64,000 bases of DNA from Planctomycetota bacterium (GCA_026692665.1 JAPLOF010000033.1:1-64000); one strand, 5' to 3'. Shown: positions 1 through 9,040, counted from the stretch's first letter. Program-made: numbers and translations. The notes: generated by a model not told the origin, from the sequence alone.

Positions 1-47
1 GGGAAGATCGTGAGCTGACGGCTCGTGCGTGCCTTCGTTCTCGCCAT
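1..47 (-). CDS. N-terminus of an unidentified gene cut by the left window edge
   Basis: Only 15 codons are inside the window, reading MARTKARTSRQLTIF. The start is well supported: a GGAGG Shine-Dalgarno sequence (positions 58-54) sits six bases before the ATG, and a second AGGAGG-like block lies just upstream, which is the strongest ribosome binding site in the window. The short basic start followed by RQLTIF resembles the N-termini of some REP-associated IS200-like (Y1) transposases, but 15 residues cannot establish that. It is transcribed leftward, away from the MFS gene. Confidence 0.5.
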   Translation of the reverse strand, partial: MARTKARTSRQLTIF

Positions 48-533
48 GAAGTGCCTCCCTCCTAGAACGATCGGGGTTCGCGTGGAGCCCATACATTTCA
101 GGATTTTCTCGCAGCCAGCGCGTCGTTCGACGCAGGCCCGATTGATTCGGCACAGATCGCAGCACGCGGATCGCAGCACGCGGATCGCAGCACGCGGATC
201 CCGCCCATCCGCGCGCAGCGCGCCAGCCTTCAGATTCAAGACGGCCTCGTACATCCACGTCGACCGGTACAGAACCGCCCCTTCGCTCGGGGGGTGAGCG
301 CACGGCACGCGCCTCGCACGCAGGCTCGGCTCCGGCTCCTCCTTGGGGCTCGCGCAGGGTGGAGAGCCGTCCGCGGACCTGCACCCGCGGCGTGCACGTC
401 CCGTGGATCGAACGCGAAGAACGCAGCAGCGTGCGCACGGTCGGCAGGCCTTCGGAGCTCCGTGCTGGGATCCGGCTGCCGACCGCCTGGCCGCCGCCCC
501 GTCCCGCTCCACGCGCGCGTCGAGGCCCCGGTC
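48..533. other. intergenic region without a supported gene
   Basis: This 486-bp gap lies between the leftward edge gene and the 3' end of the leftward MFS gene. It holds the Shine-Dalgarno region of the edge gene, a relatively AT-rich patch around 90-115 that could contain its promoter, and a 14-bp tandem repeat. A 90-codon forward frame crosses it, but its composition follows the repeat and it lacks a ribosome binding site. No RNA gene was recognised. Confidence 0.5.
155..200. repeat. 14-bp tandem repeat, 3.3 copies
   Basis: The unit GATCGCAGCACGCG is repeated three times without change and followed by GATC. It is intergenic, about 110 bp upstream of the left-edge gene start. The short perfect array suggests replication slippage; no function can be read from it. 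Confidence 0.9.
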
Positions 534-1988
534 TTACGCCGCCTCCGCGGGTGCTCCGGGCTCGACCGGTGCGCCCCGCGCGGGCAGGCGGAGCGCGAAC
601 AGGGTCGCGGCGATCATCGAGGCCACGTTGATGCCCAGAGCCCAGGCCGCGGCGCGCGCGTAGGCCTCGGGCCCGCTGCGGCCGGCGAGCACCGTCGCGA
701 AGAGGAGGCCGATGAGGGCCACGCCCAGCGCGGCGGCGACTTGTTGGACCGTGGCGAGGACACCCGACGCGGATCCGGCGCTGCGCGCGGGAACGCCGCG
801 CAGGATCGTCGAGTAGAGGACCGGCGAGATCGCGCCGTTCCCGAAGCCGTACAGAGCGAGTCCGACGCCCATCCCCACGTCGCGCTCGACCCCGACCAGC
901 CACGCCAGGGATCCGACCAGTGTCGCGAGCCCCGCGAGCACGCACGCGAGTCCGCCGAAGAGGAACAGGTTCGGCTTCGCGCTCGCATGACGCGTGGCCA
1001 GCCAGGAAGCCGCGAACGTCGCCACGCCCGAGGGCAGGAACGACAGTGCGGCGCGCACCGGTTCGCGGCCGAGTCCGCTCTGCTCGAACAGCGAGAGCAC
1101 GAGGAACAGCGATCCCGCGCCGAGGAAGTAGGTCCCGACGATGAACAGCCCGCGCCGATAGCCCATCAACCGGAACAAGGCCAGGTCGACGAGCGGATCG
1201 CGACCCGCGAGGGCCGTGCGCCGCTCCAGCTTCACGAACAGGAACAGAGCCGGCGCCGCAGCGACGAGCATCCAGATCGCCCAGGCCGGCCAGCCCTCCT
1301 CGTGCCCCAGGGTCAGCGGCACGAGGACCAGCGCGAGCACCGCCGTCGCCACCAGCACGCCGCCGACGTCGAGGCCCGGAGGATCCTCGGCGCGCACCTC
1401 GCGCAGGGTCCTCTGCGCGATGAACCAGCCGATCGCGCCGATCGGCACGTTGATCAGGAACAGCGCGCGCCAGCCCAGGCCGAAGGCGTCGAGTTGCAGG
1501 AGGAATCCGCCCAGGAGCTGCCCCGTGATCGACGCGGAGGCGACCGTGAGCCCGAAGTACGCGAACGCGCGCGGACGCTCGTGATCCGGGAACAGGACCG
1601 TCACCAGGGCCAGGACCTGCGGGAAGAGCACCGCGGCGGCGATGCCCTGCAGGAGTCGCGCGCCGAGCAGGAACCAGGCCGTCGGCGACAGCGCGACGAG
1701 CACGGATGCCGCCACGAAGGCGATCATGCCGGTCAGGAAGACCCTGCGGCGCCCGTACGCGTCTCCGAGCCGCCCGCCGGTGACCACGAAGACGGCGTTG
1801 CCGAGGCCGTAGAGCGCGATGGCCAACTCGAGTTGCGCGTAGGTCGCGTGCAGGTCCTTCTGGAGCTCCGGCAGCGCCAGGTTGAGCACGAAGAAGTCGA
1901 CGACGCCCAGGAACGGCGCGGTCAGGGCCGCGAACAGCCCGATCCACCGCCGCGGATCCGGCGTCGACTGCGCGAGTGCGGGAACCAC
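534..1988 (-). CDS. MFS transporter, DHA2-like drug/proton antiporter family
   Basis: This 484-residue inner-membrane protein is almost entirely hydrophobic segments, in keeping with the 14-helix DHA2 branch of the major facilitator superfamily. Near the N-terminus it has the family start (LGVVDFFVLNLALPELQKDL) followed by motif A, GGRLGDAYGRRR, in the loop between helices 2 and 3. Such proteins export drugs or other small compounds in exchange for protons; the substrate cannot be read from sequence. The GTG start lies just beyond the GNAT stop codon in the same direction, so it is probably the last gene of the cysS-GNAT-MFS unit. The frame is open 170 codons further upstream, but that part is the shadow of the GNAT gene. 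Confidence 0.85.
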   Translation of the reverse strand: MVPALAQSTPDPRRWIGLFAALTAPFLGVVDFFVLNLALPELQKDLHATYAQLELAIALYGLGNAVFVVTGGRLGDAYGRRRVFLTGMIAFVAASVLVALSPTAWFLLGARLLQGIAAAVLFPQVLALVTVLFPDHERPRAFAYFGLTVASASITGQLLGGFLLQLDAFGLGWRALFLINVPIGAIGWFIAQRTLREVRAEDPPGLDVGGVLVATAVLALVLVPLTLGHEEGWPAWAIWMLVAAAPALFLFVKLERRTALAGRDPLVDLALFRLMGYRRGLFIVGTYFLGAGSLFLVLSLFEQSGLGREPVRAALSFLPSGVATFAASWLATRHASAKPNLFLFGGLACVLAGLATLVGSLAWLVGVERDVGMGVGLALYGFGNGAISPVLYSTILRGVPARSAGSASGVLATVQQVAAALGVALIGLLFATVLAGRSGPEAYARAAAWALGINVASMIAATLFALRLPARGAPVEPGAPAEAA

Positions 1989-1995
1989 GGCCCGA

Positions 1996-2520
1996 TCAGG
2001 CCCCGACAGGCAGCTCGAAGCGCCAGACAGGGCCGTCCTCGGGATGGACGAGATCGCGGTGGCCGCCGAAGCCAGCGCGCGCGAGGACGCGCGTCGAGGC
2101 ATTCGCCTCGCGCAGCGTGTGCGCATGGACAACATCGACCGCACGCGAGTCGCGCGCGATCCGCACGAGCTCGAGAGCCATCGCCGTGGCGATCCCGCGG
2201 CCTTCGAACGGAGGGAGGGTGAAGTAGGCGATCTCGACCGCGCGGTCCGCTGGGCCGGCCACGAACGCGCAGGTGCCCACGACCTGGCTGTCCGCGAGGT
2301 CGACCGCGAGGTACGCGCCGAAGGGCGCCGCGCGCGGCATCCGCCGGAGGTGGGCGATGTTCGGCTCGACGACCTGCCGGTGCAGGAAGTCGAAGTCGTG
2401 GACGCGCACGCCGTAGGCCGCGGCGAACGCCCCCACTCCGCTCTGCGCGACGCTGGCGAGCGCGTCGTCGATCGGCAGGAATCGCAGACGGACGCCACGC
2501 GGCGCCGTTTCGATCGTCAC
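1996..2520 (-). CDS. GNAT family N-acetyltransferase
   Basis: A 174-residue protein of the GCN5-related acetyltransferase fold. The acetyl-CoA binding motif A is visible in the second half (FTLPPFEGRGIATAM, with a Q/R-x-x-G-x-G/A type loop), followed by the typical NxxxxRVLARAGF segment that precedes the last strands (NASTRVLARAGFGG). The substrate is unknown; the arrangement is like RimJ/RimL-type and small-molecule acetyltransferases. Its GTG start overlaps the cysS TGA stop in a GTGA tetranucleotide, so translation is probably coupled to cysS, and the MFS gene follows within a few bases. A resistance or detoxification pair (acetyltransferase plus exporter) is a possible reading of the context, but that is inference. 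Confidence 0.8.
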   Translation of the reverse strand: MTIETAPRGVRLRFLPIDDALASVAQSGVGAFAAAYGVRVHDFDFLHRQVVEPNIAHLRRMPRAAPFGAYLAVDLADSQVVGTCAFVAGPADRAVEIAYFTLPPFEGRGIATAMALELVRIARDSRAVDVVHAHTLREANASTRVLARAGFGGHRDLVHPEDGPVWRFELPVGA

Positions 2521-3968
2521 GCGATCGGTCCCCCGCCCGCGCCCGAAGCCTTGTGCTTCCAGATGACGCCCTTCGCGGTGTCCTCGAGCGTGATCCCCAT
2601 CGCGACGAGTTCGTCGCGCAGCTTGTCCCCGCGCGCGAAGTCCTTGGCCTTCCGCGCGGCGAGGCGCTCGCGGATCTTGGCCTCGACCTCCGTGCCCAGC
2701 GAGCTCTCCTCCACCTGGATGCAGCCCAGCGTCCGGTTCGCCGTGTTCACCACGAATTGGAGCGCCTGCGCGGCCGCCATCGAGCCGAGCTGTTCTTCCA
2801 GCGACAGCGACCGGAGCTTCATCAGGGCCGCGATCGCGCGCGGCACGTTGAGGTCGTCGTCCATCCCCGCGCGGAACTCGGCCATCGCGTCGCCGACCTC
2901 GTCGAGGCCCGCGTCGGCGCTCGCGGCCCCCGATTGCCCGGCCTGGGTGCGACGCAGCCGCACGACGAGGTCGTCCAGGTTCTCGAGCACGCTGGTGGCC
3001 TCGCGCAGGATGTCCCACGTGAAGTTCAGCGGTGTGCGGTAGTGCCCGCGGATCAGGCAGAACCGCAGCGCGCGGATCGTGAAGCCCTTCGCGCGCACGT
3101 CGTCGAGCGAGTAGCAGTTGCCGAGGCGCTTGCTCATCTTGCCGCCGTCGACCTGCAGGAACTTCGTGTGCATCCAGTAGGTCGCGAACGGCTCGCCCGT
3201 GAAGGCCTCCGTCTGCGCGATCTCGCACTCGTGGTGCGGGAAGATGTTGTCCTCGCCGCCCGTGTGGATGTCGATGCGGTCGCCCAGGTGACGCCGCGAC
3301 ATCGCCGAGCACTCGATGTGCCAGCCCGGGAACCCGTCCGGACCGAAGCGACTCGTCCACTTCATCACGTGGTGCGGATCGCTCTTCCACAGCGCGAAGT
3401 CGGCCGGGTGGCGCTTCTCCTCGCGGACGTCGATGCGCGCGCCGGCGTCCAGTTCCTCGACGCTGTTGCCCGAGAGCCGTCCGTAGCGCGGGAACTTCGA
3501 GACCTCGTAGTAGACGTCCTGCCCGACCTGGTACGCGTAGCCCTTCGCGACGAGACCGTCGATCATCTCGAGCATCTCGGGGATGTGCTCGCTGGCCTTC
3601 GGATAGACCATGGCCGGCAGGCACCCGAGGTCCTTCAGGTCCGCGAAGAACTGCTCCGTGTGGCGCCGGCTGATCGCCCACGGGTCGAGCTTCTCGCGGC
3701 GCGCTTGCGCCTCGATCTTGTCCTCGCCCTCCTCGGCGTCGTCGAGCAGGTGGCCCACGTCGGTGATGTTCATCACCTGGCGCACTTCCAGCCCCGAGCA
3801 CTCGAGCCAGCGCCGCAGCGTGTCCGCGAACAGGTACGCGCGGAAGTTGCCGATGTGCGCCCGCCCGTAGACGGTCGGGCCGCAGTTGTACATGCGCACG
3901 AGGCCCGGCTGGAGCGAGCGGAACGGCTCCTTCGCCTTGGTCAGCGTGTTGTGGACTTGGAAGGGCAA
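2517..3968 (-). CDS. cysS: cysteinyl-tRNA synthetase
   Basis: A class I aminoacyl-tRNA synthetase of 483 residues that charges tRNA-Cys with cysteine in the cytoplasm. Diagnostic stretches are the N-terminal [15 protein letters not shown] (zinc ligand Cys and HIGH-type HIGN), [10 protein letters not shown] with the second zinc Cys, [13 protein letters not shown], the [11 protein letters not shown]-binding loop (K-M-S-K-R) and a C-terminal DALR-type helical domain. The start is taken as TTG because a GAGG ribosome binding site lies about seven bases upstream and the protein then begins [11 protein letters not shown], aligning with other CysRS starts (LYNTLTR). It is the first gene of a leftward coupled unit with the GNAT and MFS genes. 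Confidence 0.95.
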   Translation of the reverse strand: MPFQVHNTLTKAKEPFRSLQPGLVRMYNCGPTVYGRAHIGNFRAYLFADTLRRWLECSGLEVRQVMNITDVGHLLDDAEEGEDKIEAQARREKLDPWAISRRHTEQFFADLKDLGCLPAMVYPKASEHIPEMLEMIDGLVAKGYAYQVGQDVYYEVSKFPRYGRLSGNSVEELDAGARIDVREEKRHPADFALWKSDPHHVMKWTSRFGPDGFPGWHIECSAMSRRHLGDRIDIHTGGEDNIFPHHECEIAQTEAFTGEPFATYWMHTKFLQVDGGKMSKRLGNCYSLDDVRAKGFTIRALRFCLIRGHYRTPLNFTWDILREATSVLENLDDLVVRLRRTQAGQSGAASADAGLDEVGDAMAEFRAGMDDDLNVPRAIAALMKLRSLSLEEQLGSMAAAQALQFVVNTANRTLGCIQVEESSLGTEVEAKIRERLAARKAKDFARGDKLRDELVAMGITLEDTAKGVIWKHKASGAGGGPIA

Positions 3969-4084
3969 TCGAGACCTCGGCGGCTTGGGATCGGAAGCGG
4001 CGGATGATCGCCGCCCCGGAGGAGGCCGTCCAGCCTGCGCCCCGCGTACCGCCCGCCGACCGCCTGTCGGCCGCGCGCGTGTGC

Positions 4085-4090
4085 TACTTT
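4085..4090 (+). promoter_or_regulatory. -10-like box TACTTT for the large kinase gene
   Basis: TGCTACTTT lies 10 bases before the GTG at 4101 and there is no Shine-Dalgarno sequence in between, so transcription starting about 7 nt after the box would give a leaderless or nearly leaderless message. It belongs to a recurring pattern in this window (see findings). No clear -35 element was recognised. Confidence 0.4.
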
Positions 4091-4100
4091 GCGCGCAACC

Positions 4101-7100
4101 GTGCCCGTGGAGCAGCGACCGACCAACGACCGAACCTCCGCGCCGCGGTTCCGCCTGGAGGCCGAACTCGGCGCCGGCGCCACGGGCCGTGTGCACCGCG
4201 GGGTGCTGGTCGAGGGCTACGAAGCCTGGCCCGCCGGCCTGCCCGTCGCGGTGAAGTACCTGCACCCCCACCTGGAGAACGATCCCCGCGCGCGGGCCCG
4301 TTTCGAGGCCGAGGGGCGCGCCGGATCGGCCGTGCGCCACCCGGGCGTCGTCCACGTCCTGGGCTCCGGCCTGGACGCGCGCGGCCGTTTCCTCGTCCTG
4401 CCCTTCGTGCCCGGGGAGACGCTGCGCGCGTTGCTGGAGCGCGAGGGCGCGGCGCCGGAGCCGCTGGTGCGGCGCGTGGGCCTGTCCCTGGCCGGGGGCC
4501 TCGCCGCCCTGCACGCCGCCGGGTTCGTGCACGGGGACGTGAAGCCCGAAAACGTGCGCCTGGACGCCGAGGGCAATGCGGTCCTGCTCGACCTCGGGTT
4601 CGCGCGGCCGATCGCGGCGAAGCCGGACGCGTCGATCGCCCCGCGCGCGGGCAGCCTGCCGTACGTCGCGCCCGAGGTCGCGCAGGGCGGAGCCGGCGGC
4701 CCGGAGAGCGACGTGTTCGCGCTGGGCGTCGTGATCTACGAACTCGCGACGGGCGTGCACCCGTTCGCGGCCGAAGCGTCCCGCGGCGCGCGTCCGCGGC
4801 CGCACGGGTCCCTGGAACGATCCGGATCGAGCGGCCAGATCGCGCGCACCGCCCTCTCCGCGCCCGACGCGGACCGCCTGATCGCGGCCATCGTCACGGC
4901 GCGCTTCGTGCCCCCGTCGCGCTCCGTGCCGCAGATCTCGCCGTTCCTCGACCGCAATCTGGAGGAGGCCCTGCGCCGCGATCCGGCGCGGCGCCCGGAC
5001 GCGGCCGAGTTCGCGGCGCGACTCCGGGAGGAGGAGTCGGGCACATGGTGGCGCGGCGAGGTGGAGTTCGCGGCCGGGGCGCGGCGCTCCACGGCGGGAG
5101 AGACGGACGCGACGAGCCTCACGCCGCTCGTCGGTCGGGCGCGCGAACTCGAACTGCTGCTCTCCGCCTGGGAACGATCGGCGGAGTCGCCGCAGTCGGC
5201 CTGGATCCGCGGTCCGGCCGGCGCGGGCAAGACGCGGCTCGTCCTCGAGTTCACGACCCGCGTGCGGACGAGCGGCGATCCGCCCCTCGTCCTGTTCGGC
5301 CGGTCGCGCGCCCTGGAGCAGGACCGTCCCTGCAAGCCGATCCTGCGCATGCTCGAGCGCTACCTGCGCCTCGCGCCGGGAGCGAAGCCCGGTGCGCGCG
5401 ACCGCGCCGAGCTCTCGGGACTCGTCCCGCCCGGACACGTCGACACGCTCCTGCGCGCGCTCGACGCCGACAACACGGAGGAGTCCGGCGCCGCGCTGCC
5501 GCTGGCGCTCGGCGAGTGGATCGCCGCTTTGGCACGCCGCGGCCGGCTCGTCGTGCACGTCGACGACGTGCAATGGTCGGGCGTGGGCACGCTCGAGTCG
5601 ATCGCGCGGGCGGCGGAGAACCTGCGCGGCGGGCGGGCCCTGTTCCTGCTCGGCCAGCGCGACGACAGCCCCGTGCGTTCCGCGGCCGCGCTCGAATCCC
5701 TGCGCGCCCGTCTCGCGTCGCTGGGCGGTGAACCCGTGGATCTGAAGCTCGCGCCGCTCGGGGTCGCCGAGGTCCAGGAGCTCGTCGAGCGCACGTTCCA
5801 CCACACGGCGCCGCGCCTGAAGCTCTCGGAGGTCCTCCTCCAGCGCAGCCGCGGGAACCCGGGGATCCTGGCCGAAATCCTGCGCGGATTGCTCGAGAAG
5901 GGATCCGCCGTCGACCACATGGACGGCACGGGTCTCGTGCTGTCGATCGAGCCCGACGAGCTGCCGCTCCCCTCGTCCGTGCGCGCGGCGATCGTCGAGT
6001 CCTACAAGCGGCTGTCCACGAACGAGCGCTCCTGGCTCAGGCGTCTGGCCGTCGTCGGCGGGCGGATCGAAGTCGACTTCCTGCTGCGCGCATTCCCCGA
6101 CGCGCGCCGCGTCGAGCTCGACGCCCTGCTGGCGCGCCTCGTGCGCGCCGGGTGGCTCGCGCCCTCGGGTTCGCGCTACCGGTTCGCGCGTCCCGCCCTG
6201 CGCGAGGCTGTGTACCGCGCCCTCTCCCGCGAGCAGCGCCTGCGCCTTCACGCCGCCGCCGCGGAGGCGCTGGTGCCGGCCGAGGGCGTGCCTTCCACCC
6301 TGGAGGAGGACTTCCAGCGGACGTTCCACCTGCACGCCGCCGAGGACGACGAGCGCCTGCTCTCCGTCCTTCCTCCGCTGCTCCTGCGACTCCTGAAGAA
6401 CGGGCAGACGCAGCGCGTCCATCCGCTCGCGCAGTGGGGTCTCGAGGCCGTCGACCGGCGTGCGCCGAGCGAGGATCGGGAACGGCTGCGCATCGAGCTG
6501 CTCGAGGCCGCGGCCGACGCTGCGGATCGCCTGGGAATGCGCGAGGACCAGCGCGCCGCGCTGGACCGGCTGTCCGATTCCGCCTTCGATGCCGAGACCG
6601 ATCCCCTCTCCGCCGGCCGCGTCTACCTCCTGCACGCGCGCTTCGCGACGAGCACGGGGCAGTACGGTCTCGCGCGCGGCCTGTTGCGCAACGCGGTCGA
6701 GCTCTTCGAGCGCGCGAAGGCCGAGCGCGAGCTCTCCGAATCGCAGCGCCGCCTCGCGCTCGTTCAAGCGCACGTCGGCGAGCTGGACGAGGCCCGCGAG
6801 CTCGCGAAGCGTTCCCGCGAGCACGCCGCGACCCCGCCGCAGGAGGCGCTGGCTCACCTCGCCCAGGGAGTCGTCGACGTCCTCGAGGACCGCGTCGAGC
6901 CGGCGATGGAGCACGCGAACCGGGCCATCGACATCCTGCGCGCCGACCGCGAGCACGCGCGTCCCGGGATCTTCGGCACGGCGTACCTCCTGCGCGCCCG
7001 GATCTACCGCAGCTCGGGCGAGCCCGGCCGCGCGCTGGCGTCCGCGGCGCGCGCGGTGCGACTCGCGCGCGAAGCCGGCGAGCGGCGACTCGAGGCGGAA

Positions 7101-7703
7101 GCTCTCGCGCGCCTCGGACAGCTCCACCTCGACGTCGACCGCGTCGTCGAAGCCGAGGCTCAGCTGCGCGAGGCGTTGCGCGTCGCCGAGGAGATCGAGG
7201 ACCGGCGCGGACAGGCGCTGGCACGCACGTTCCTGGGCATCCTCTTGTGGGAGAACGACGATCCCGCCGCGGCGGCGATGCTCGAGCGCGCGGCGGCGCT
7301 CTCGGACGAGATGGGCCTGAACCGCATCACGGCGCTCGTGTCCGGTGTGCGCGCGCGCATCGCGCTGCTGCAGGCGCGCGACCACTCCGCGGCACTCCTG
7401 TGGAGCGCCTCGGCCGAGGACCTGGTGCGTCGTTTCGGCGCGGAGCTCGCGGACAGGATCGTGATCCTCGGCACGCGCGCGCTCGTGCTCGAGACCGCCG
7501 GCCTGGTCGACGAGGCGCGGTCGATCGAGCGCGCGCTCTACGAACGGCTCGAGCGCGAGAACGCGCGCGTGCGATCTCCGCTGCTGCGCCTGCGGCAGAG
7601 CCGCGCCGGGCAACGGCTGCTCGAGGCGGTGCTGACGGCGGAAGGCCCGCTCTATCCGCGCGTGCGGATCGACGAGGGGCCTGCTGCGTCGCCCGGCAGT
7701 TGA
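4101..7703 (+). CDS. Ser/Thr protein kinase fused to an AAA/STAND-type ATPase and TPR repeats (PknK-like)
   Basis: A 1200-residue cytoplasmic signalling protein. Residues about 15-310 are a Hanks-type kinase: glycine loop GAGATGRV (24-31), VAVK lysine (about 52), catalytic loop HGDVKPEN with Asp about 146, and DLG in place of DFG. The HRD arginine is Gly, so this is a non-RD kinase, probably not switched by activation-loop phosphorylation. Next comes an AAA module introduced by LVGRARELELLL, with Walker A GPAGAGKT at about 371-378 and Walker B LVVHVDDVQW near 487. The last 400 residues are alpha-helical TPR-like repeats. The order resembles PknK and the MalT/STAND regulators. The GTG start is preferred to an in-frame TTG 12 bases upstream because of the -10 box. 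It converges on the Kdo-kinase-like gene. Confidence 0.85.
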   Translation: MPVEQRPTNDRTSAPRFRLEAELGAGATGRVHRGVLVEGYEAWPAGLPVAVKYLHPHLENDPRARARFEAEGRAGSAVRHPGVVHVLGSGLDARGRFLVLPFVPGETLRALLEREGAAPEPLVRRVGLSLAGGLAALHAAGFVHGDVKPENVRLDAEGNAVLLDLGFARPIAAKPDASIAPRAGSLPYVAPEVAQGGAGGPESDVFALGVVIYELATGVHPFAAEASRGARPRPHGSLERSGSSGQIARTALSAPDADRLIAAIVTARFVPPSRSVPQISPFLDRNLEEALRRDPARRPDAAEFAARLREEESGTWWRGEVEFAAGARRSTAGETDATSLTPLVGRARELELLLSAWERSAESPQSAWIRGPAGAGKTRLVLEFTTRVRTSGDPPLVLFGRSRALEQDRPCKPILRMLERYLRLAPGAKPGARDRAELSGLVPPGHVDTLLRALDADNTEESGAALPLALGEWIAALARRGRLVVHVDDVQWSGVGTLESIARAAENLRGGRALFLLGQRDDSPVRSAAALESLRARLASLGGEPVDLKLAPLGVAEVQELVERTFHHTAPRLKLSEVLLQRSRGNPGILAEILRGLLEKGSAVDHMDGTGLVLSIEPDELPLPSSVRAAIVESYKRLSTNERSWLRRLAVVGGRIEVDFLLRAFPDARRVELDALLARLVRAGWLAPSGSRYRFARPALREAVYRALSREQRLRLHAAAAEALVPAEGVPSTLEEDFQRTFHLHAAEDDERLLSVLPPLLLRLLKNGQTQRVHPLAQWGLEAVDRRAPSEDRERLRIELLEAAADAADRLGMREDQRAALDRLSDSAFDAETDPLSAGRVYLLHARFATSTGQYGLARGLLRNAVELFERAKAERELSESQRRLALVQAHVGELDEARELAKRSREHAATPPQEALAHLAQGVVDVLEDRVEPAMEHANRAIDILRADREHARPGIFGTAYLLRARIYRSSGEPGRALASAARAVRLAREAGERRLEAEALARLGQLHLDVDRVVEAEAQLREALRVAEEIEDRRGQALARTFLGILLWENDDPAAAAMLERAAALSDEMGLNRITALVSGVRARIALLQARDHSAALLWSASAEDLVRRFGAELADRIVILGTRALVLETAGLVDEARSIERALYERLERENARVRSPLLRLRQSRAGQRLLEAVLTAEGPLYPRVRIDEGPAASPGS

Positions 7704-7714
7704 ACGCAGCCGTA

Positions 7715-7742
7715 GGCGCGAGCGCGGCGACTCCCTCGCGCC
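7715..7742. terminator. hairpin between convergent genes
   Basis: GGCGCGAG and CTCGCGCC form a perfect 8-bp stem around a 12-base loop in the 41-bp gap between the two convergent stop codons. No T tract follows on either strand, so it would be a weak or factor-assisted bidirectional terminator. Confidence 0.35.
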
Positions 7743-7744
7743 CG

Positions 7745-8635
7745 TCAACGGCGCGCGCGGTCGAGAGCCCAGCCGATCCGGTGCCAGATCGCCGCGCTCG
7801 CGTGGTCGCGCGCGACCGCGCGCCAGAGCGCGTGCCGCGACGTGCGGTCCGGCGCGTAGGCCACGAGGAAACGGGCAACATCGCTGCGCGCCAGGGCCCG
7901 GCCATCGCGTCGCTCGCGGCGATCGACGAAGCGCCACAGGCGCCGCAGGTTCGTGCGTCGCGTGCTGTCTTGGAGCGGGATTTCGACGCGGGAACGGTCC
8001 AGGTCGAGGATCCACAGGCGCGGCGCGCCCGCACCGCGCGGCTCGACCAGGACGTTCTTCGGAGTCAGGTCGGCGTGCAGCAATCCCAGGCCGTGCATCC
8101 GGGCCACGAGCGCTCCGAACTCGCGCAGCGCCGGGCGCAGGCTGGCGCGCGCGGCGCGGCCGGCACGCACGTCGACGAGGTGGGACTCGAGGTCGCGCGC
8201 TCCACCGATCCGGCGCGTCGCGAGCGCCAGCTCGTGACCCAGGATCGCCGCGCGCCGCGCGCGCGCCGCGGCGACCGGCGGCGTGTCGACGCCGTGACTG
8301 GCGAGCCAGGCCGAGAGCGCCAGCTCGACGAACGGCCGGTTCGGATCGCGAAAGCGGCGCCCGGTCAGGAAACGCAGCAACCCGCCGTGCGTGAAGGCGC
8401 GCACGAGGATCTGCCCGTCCGCGGTCTGCGACAACGCCTTCCGACCCGCGACCTCGCTGGCGCGCAGGTCGCCGTCGGATTCGAGCGTGAAGCCGGCGCG
8501 CGCGAGTTCGGCCGCCGCCCAATCCGCGACGGCCAACCGACCGCGCGGAGTTTCCGTCCGCCGATAGCCGCGCGGAACCGCGGTCAGGTCGGGCGGATCC
8601 GCCGGCCGGTCACGGGGTTGCGCGGAGTCCGCCAT
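7745..8635 (-). CDS. Kdo kinase / lipopolysaccharide kinase family (WaaP/KdkA-like)
   Basis: A 296-residue protein of the eukaryotic-kinase-like LPS kinase family, which phosphorylates Kdo or heptose sugars in the LPS core at the cytoplasmic face of the inner membrane. Supporting segments are RAFTHGGLLRFLTGRRF (the RGG-type nucleotide loop of KdkA), FVELALSAWLASHGVDTPP, the catalytic loop LLHADLTPKNVLV (Asp as base) and LWILDLDRSRV, equivalent to DFG with the metal-binding Asp. The ATG chosen starts MADSAQPRD; the frame is open 22 codons further upstream without a better signal. It lies downstream of the KptA-like gene on the same strand. Its presence argues for an outer membrane with Kdo-containing LPS. 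The exact acceptor is not known. Confidence 0.75.
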   Translation of the reverse strand: MADSAQPRDRPADPPDLTAVPRGYRRTETPRGRLAVADWAAAELARAGFTLESDGDLRASEVAGRKALSQTADGQILVRAFTHGGLLRFLTGRRFRDPNRPFVELALSAWLASHGVDTPPVAAARARRAAILGHELALATRRIGGARDLESHLVDVRAGRAARASLRPALREFGALVARMHGLGLLHADLTPKNVLVEPRGAGAPRLWILDLDRSRVEIPLQDSTRRTNLRRLWRFVDRRERRDGRALARSDVARFLVAYAPDRTSRHALWRAVARDHASAAIWHRIGWALDRARR

Positions 8636-8713
8636 CGTGCGAAGTGCTCGTGCCGGCTCACCGCACGGCGCGGCGCGCCGCGAGGGTGAGCCGAAGCCCA
8701 CCCCCGCGCGGGA

Positions 8714-9040
8714 TCACAGGATCCCCGCGCCGAAGCCGCCGTCATCGGCCGGAGCCTGGCGCTCGGGCTTGCGCTCCTCGACGCGCGGCGCGGGCCGCGG
8801 CGCCGGTTCCGGACGCTGGGCGGCCGGACGCTGCGGCGCCGGACGGGCGCTTCCCCCGTCGTCGACCCCCAGGCCGAAACCGCCCCCACCGCCGTCGCCT
8901 TCGGAGCGGCGCGGTGCCTCGAACTGCGGACGCGGAATGTCGTCCCGGCGCGCGGCCGGACGACCCTCGTCCTGCGGGCGCGACGGCCGGTCGGGGCGGC
9001 CCTGCGGCCGGCCTTCGCCGCGATCGTCGCGCGGGCGCTA
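8714..9040 (-). other. in-frame continuation of the KptA-like tail beyond a TAG codon
   Basis: Beyond the TAG at 9038-9040 the same frame stays open for 107 codons to a TGA. The repeat carries straight through the stop: RPRPDDRPRFD, stop, RPRDDRGEGRP. It continues Arg/Pro-rich, then has two related glycine motifs, GGGGFGLGVDDGG and, at the very end, DDGGFGAGIL. The repeat register puts an acidic residue where TAG stands, so a single G-to-T change from GAG would explain it. The alternatives are a genuine nonsense mutation, a base-call error, or TAG read-through. If joined, the full product would be 517 residues. Confidence 0.65.

Noticed and set aside
25-297. 90-codon plus-strand frame at the left end
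   Set aside because: It runs through the 14-bp tandem repeat, has no ribosome binding site and no recognisable fold.
294-2222. Plus-strand frame of about 640 codons opposite the MFS gene
   Set aside because: Low-complexity Arg/Gln/Glu composition, no start signal, and lies opposite a clear transporter.
1989-2498. 170-codon upstream extension of the MFS frame
   Set aside because: It is the shadow of the GNAT gene in another frame; the transporter's first helix begins shortly after the GTG at 1988.
2517-8522. Minus-strand open frame of about 2000 codons
   Set aside because: Only its 3' part is cysS. The rest is antisense to the large kinase gene and Arg/Gln/Gly-rich without domain signals, a usual effect of very high GC at third positions.
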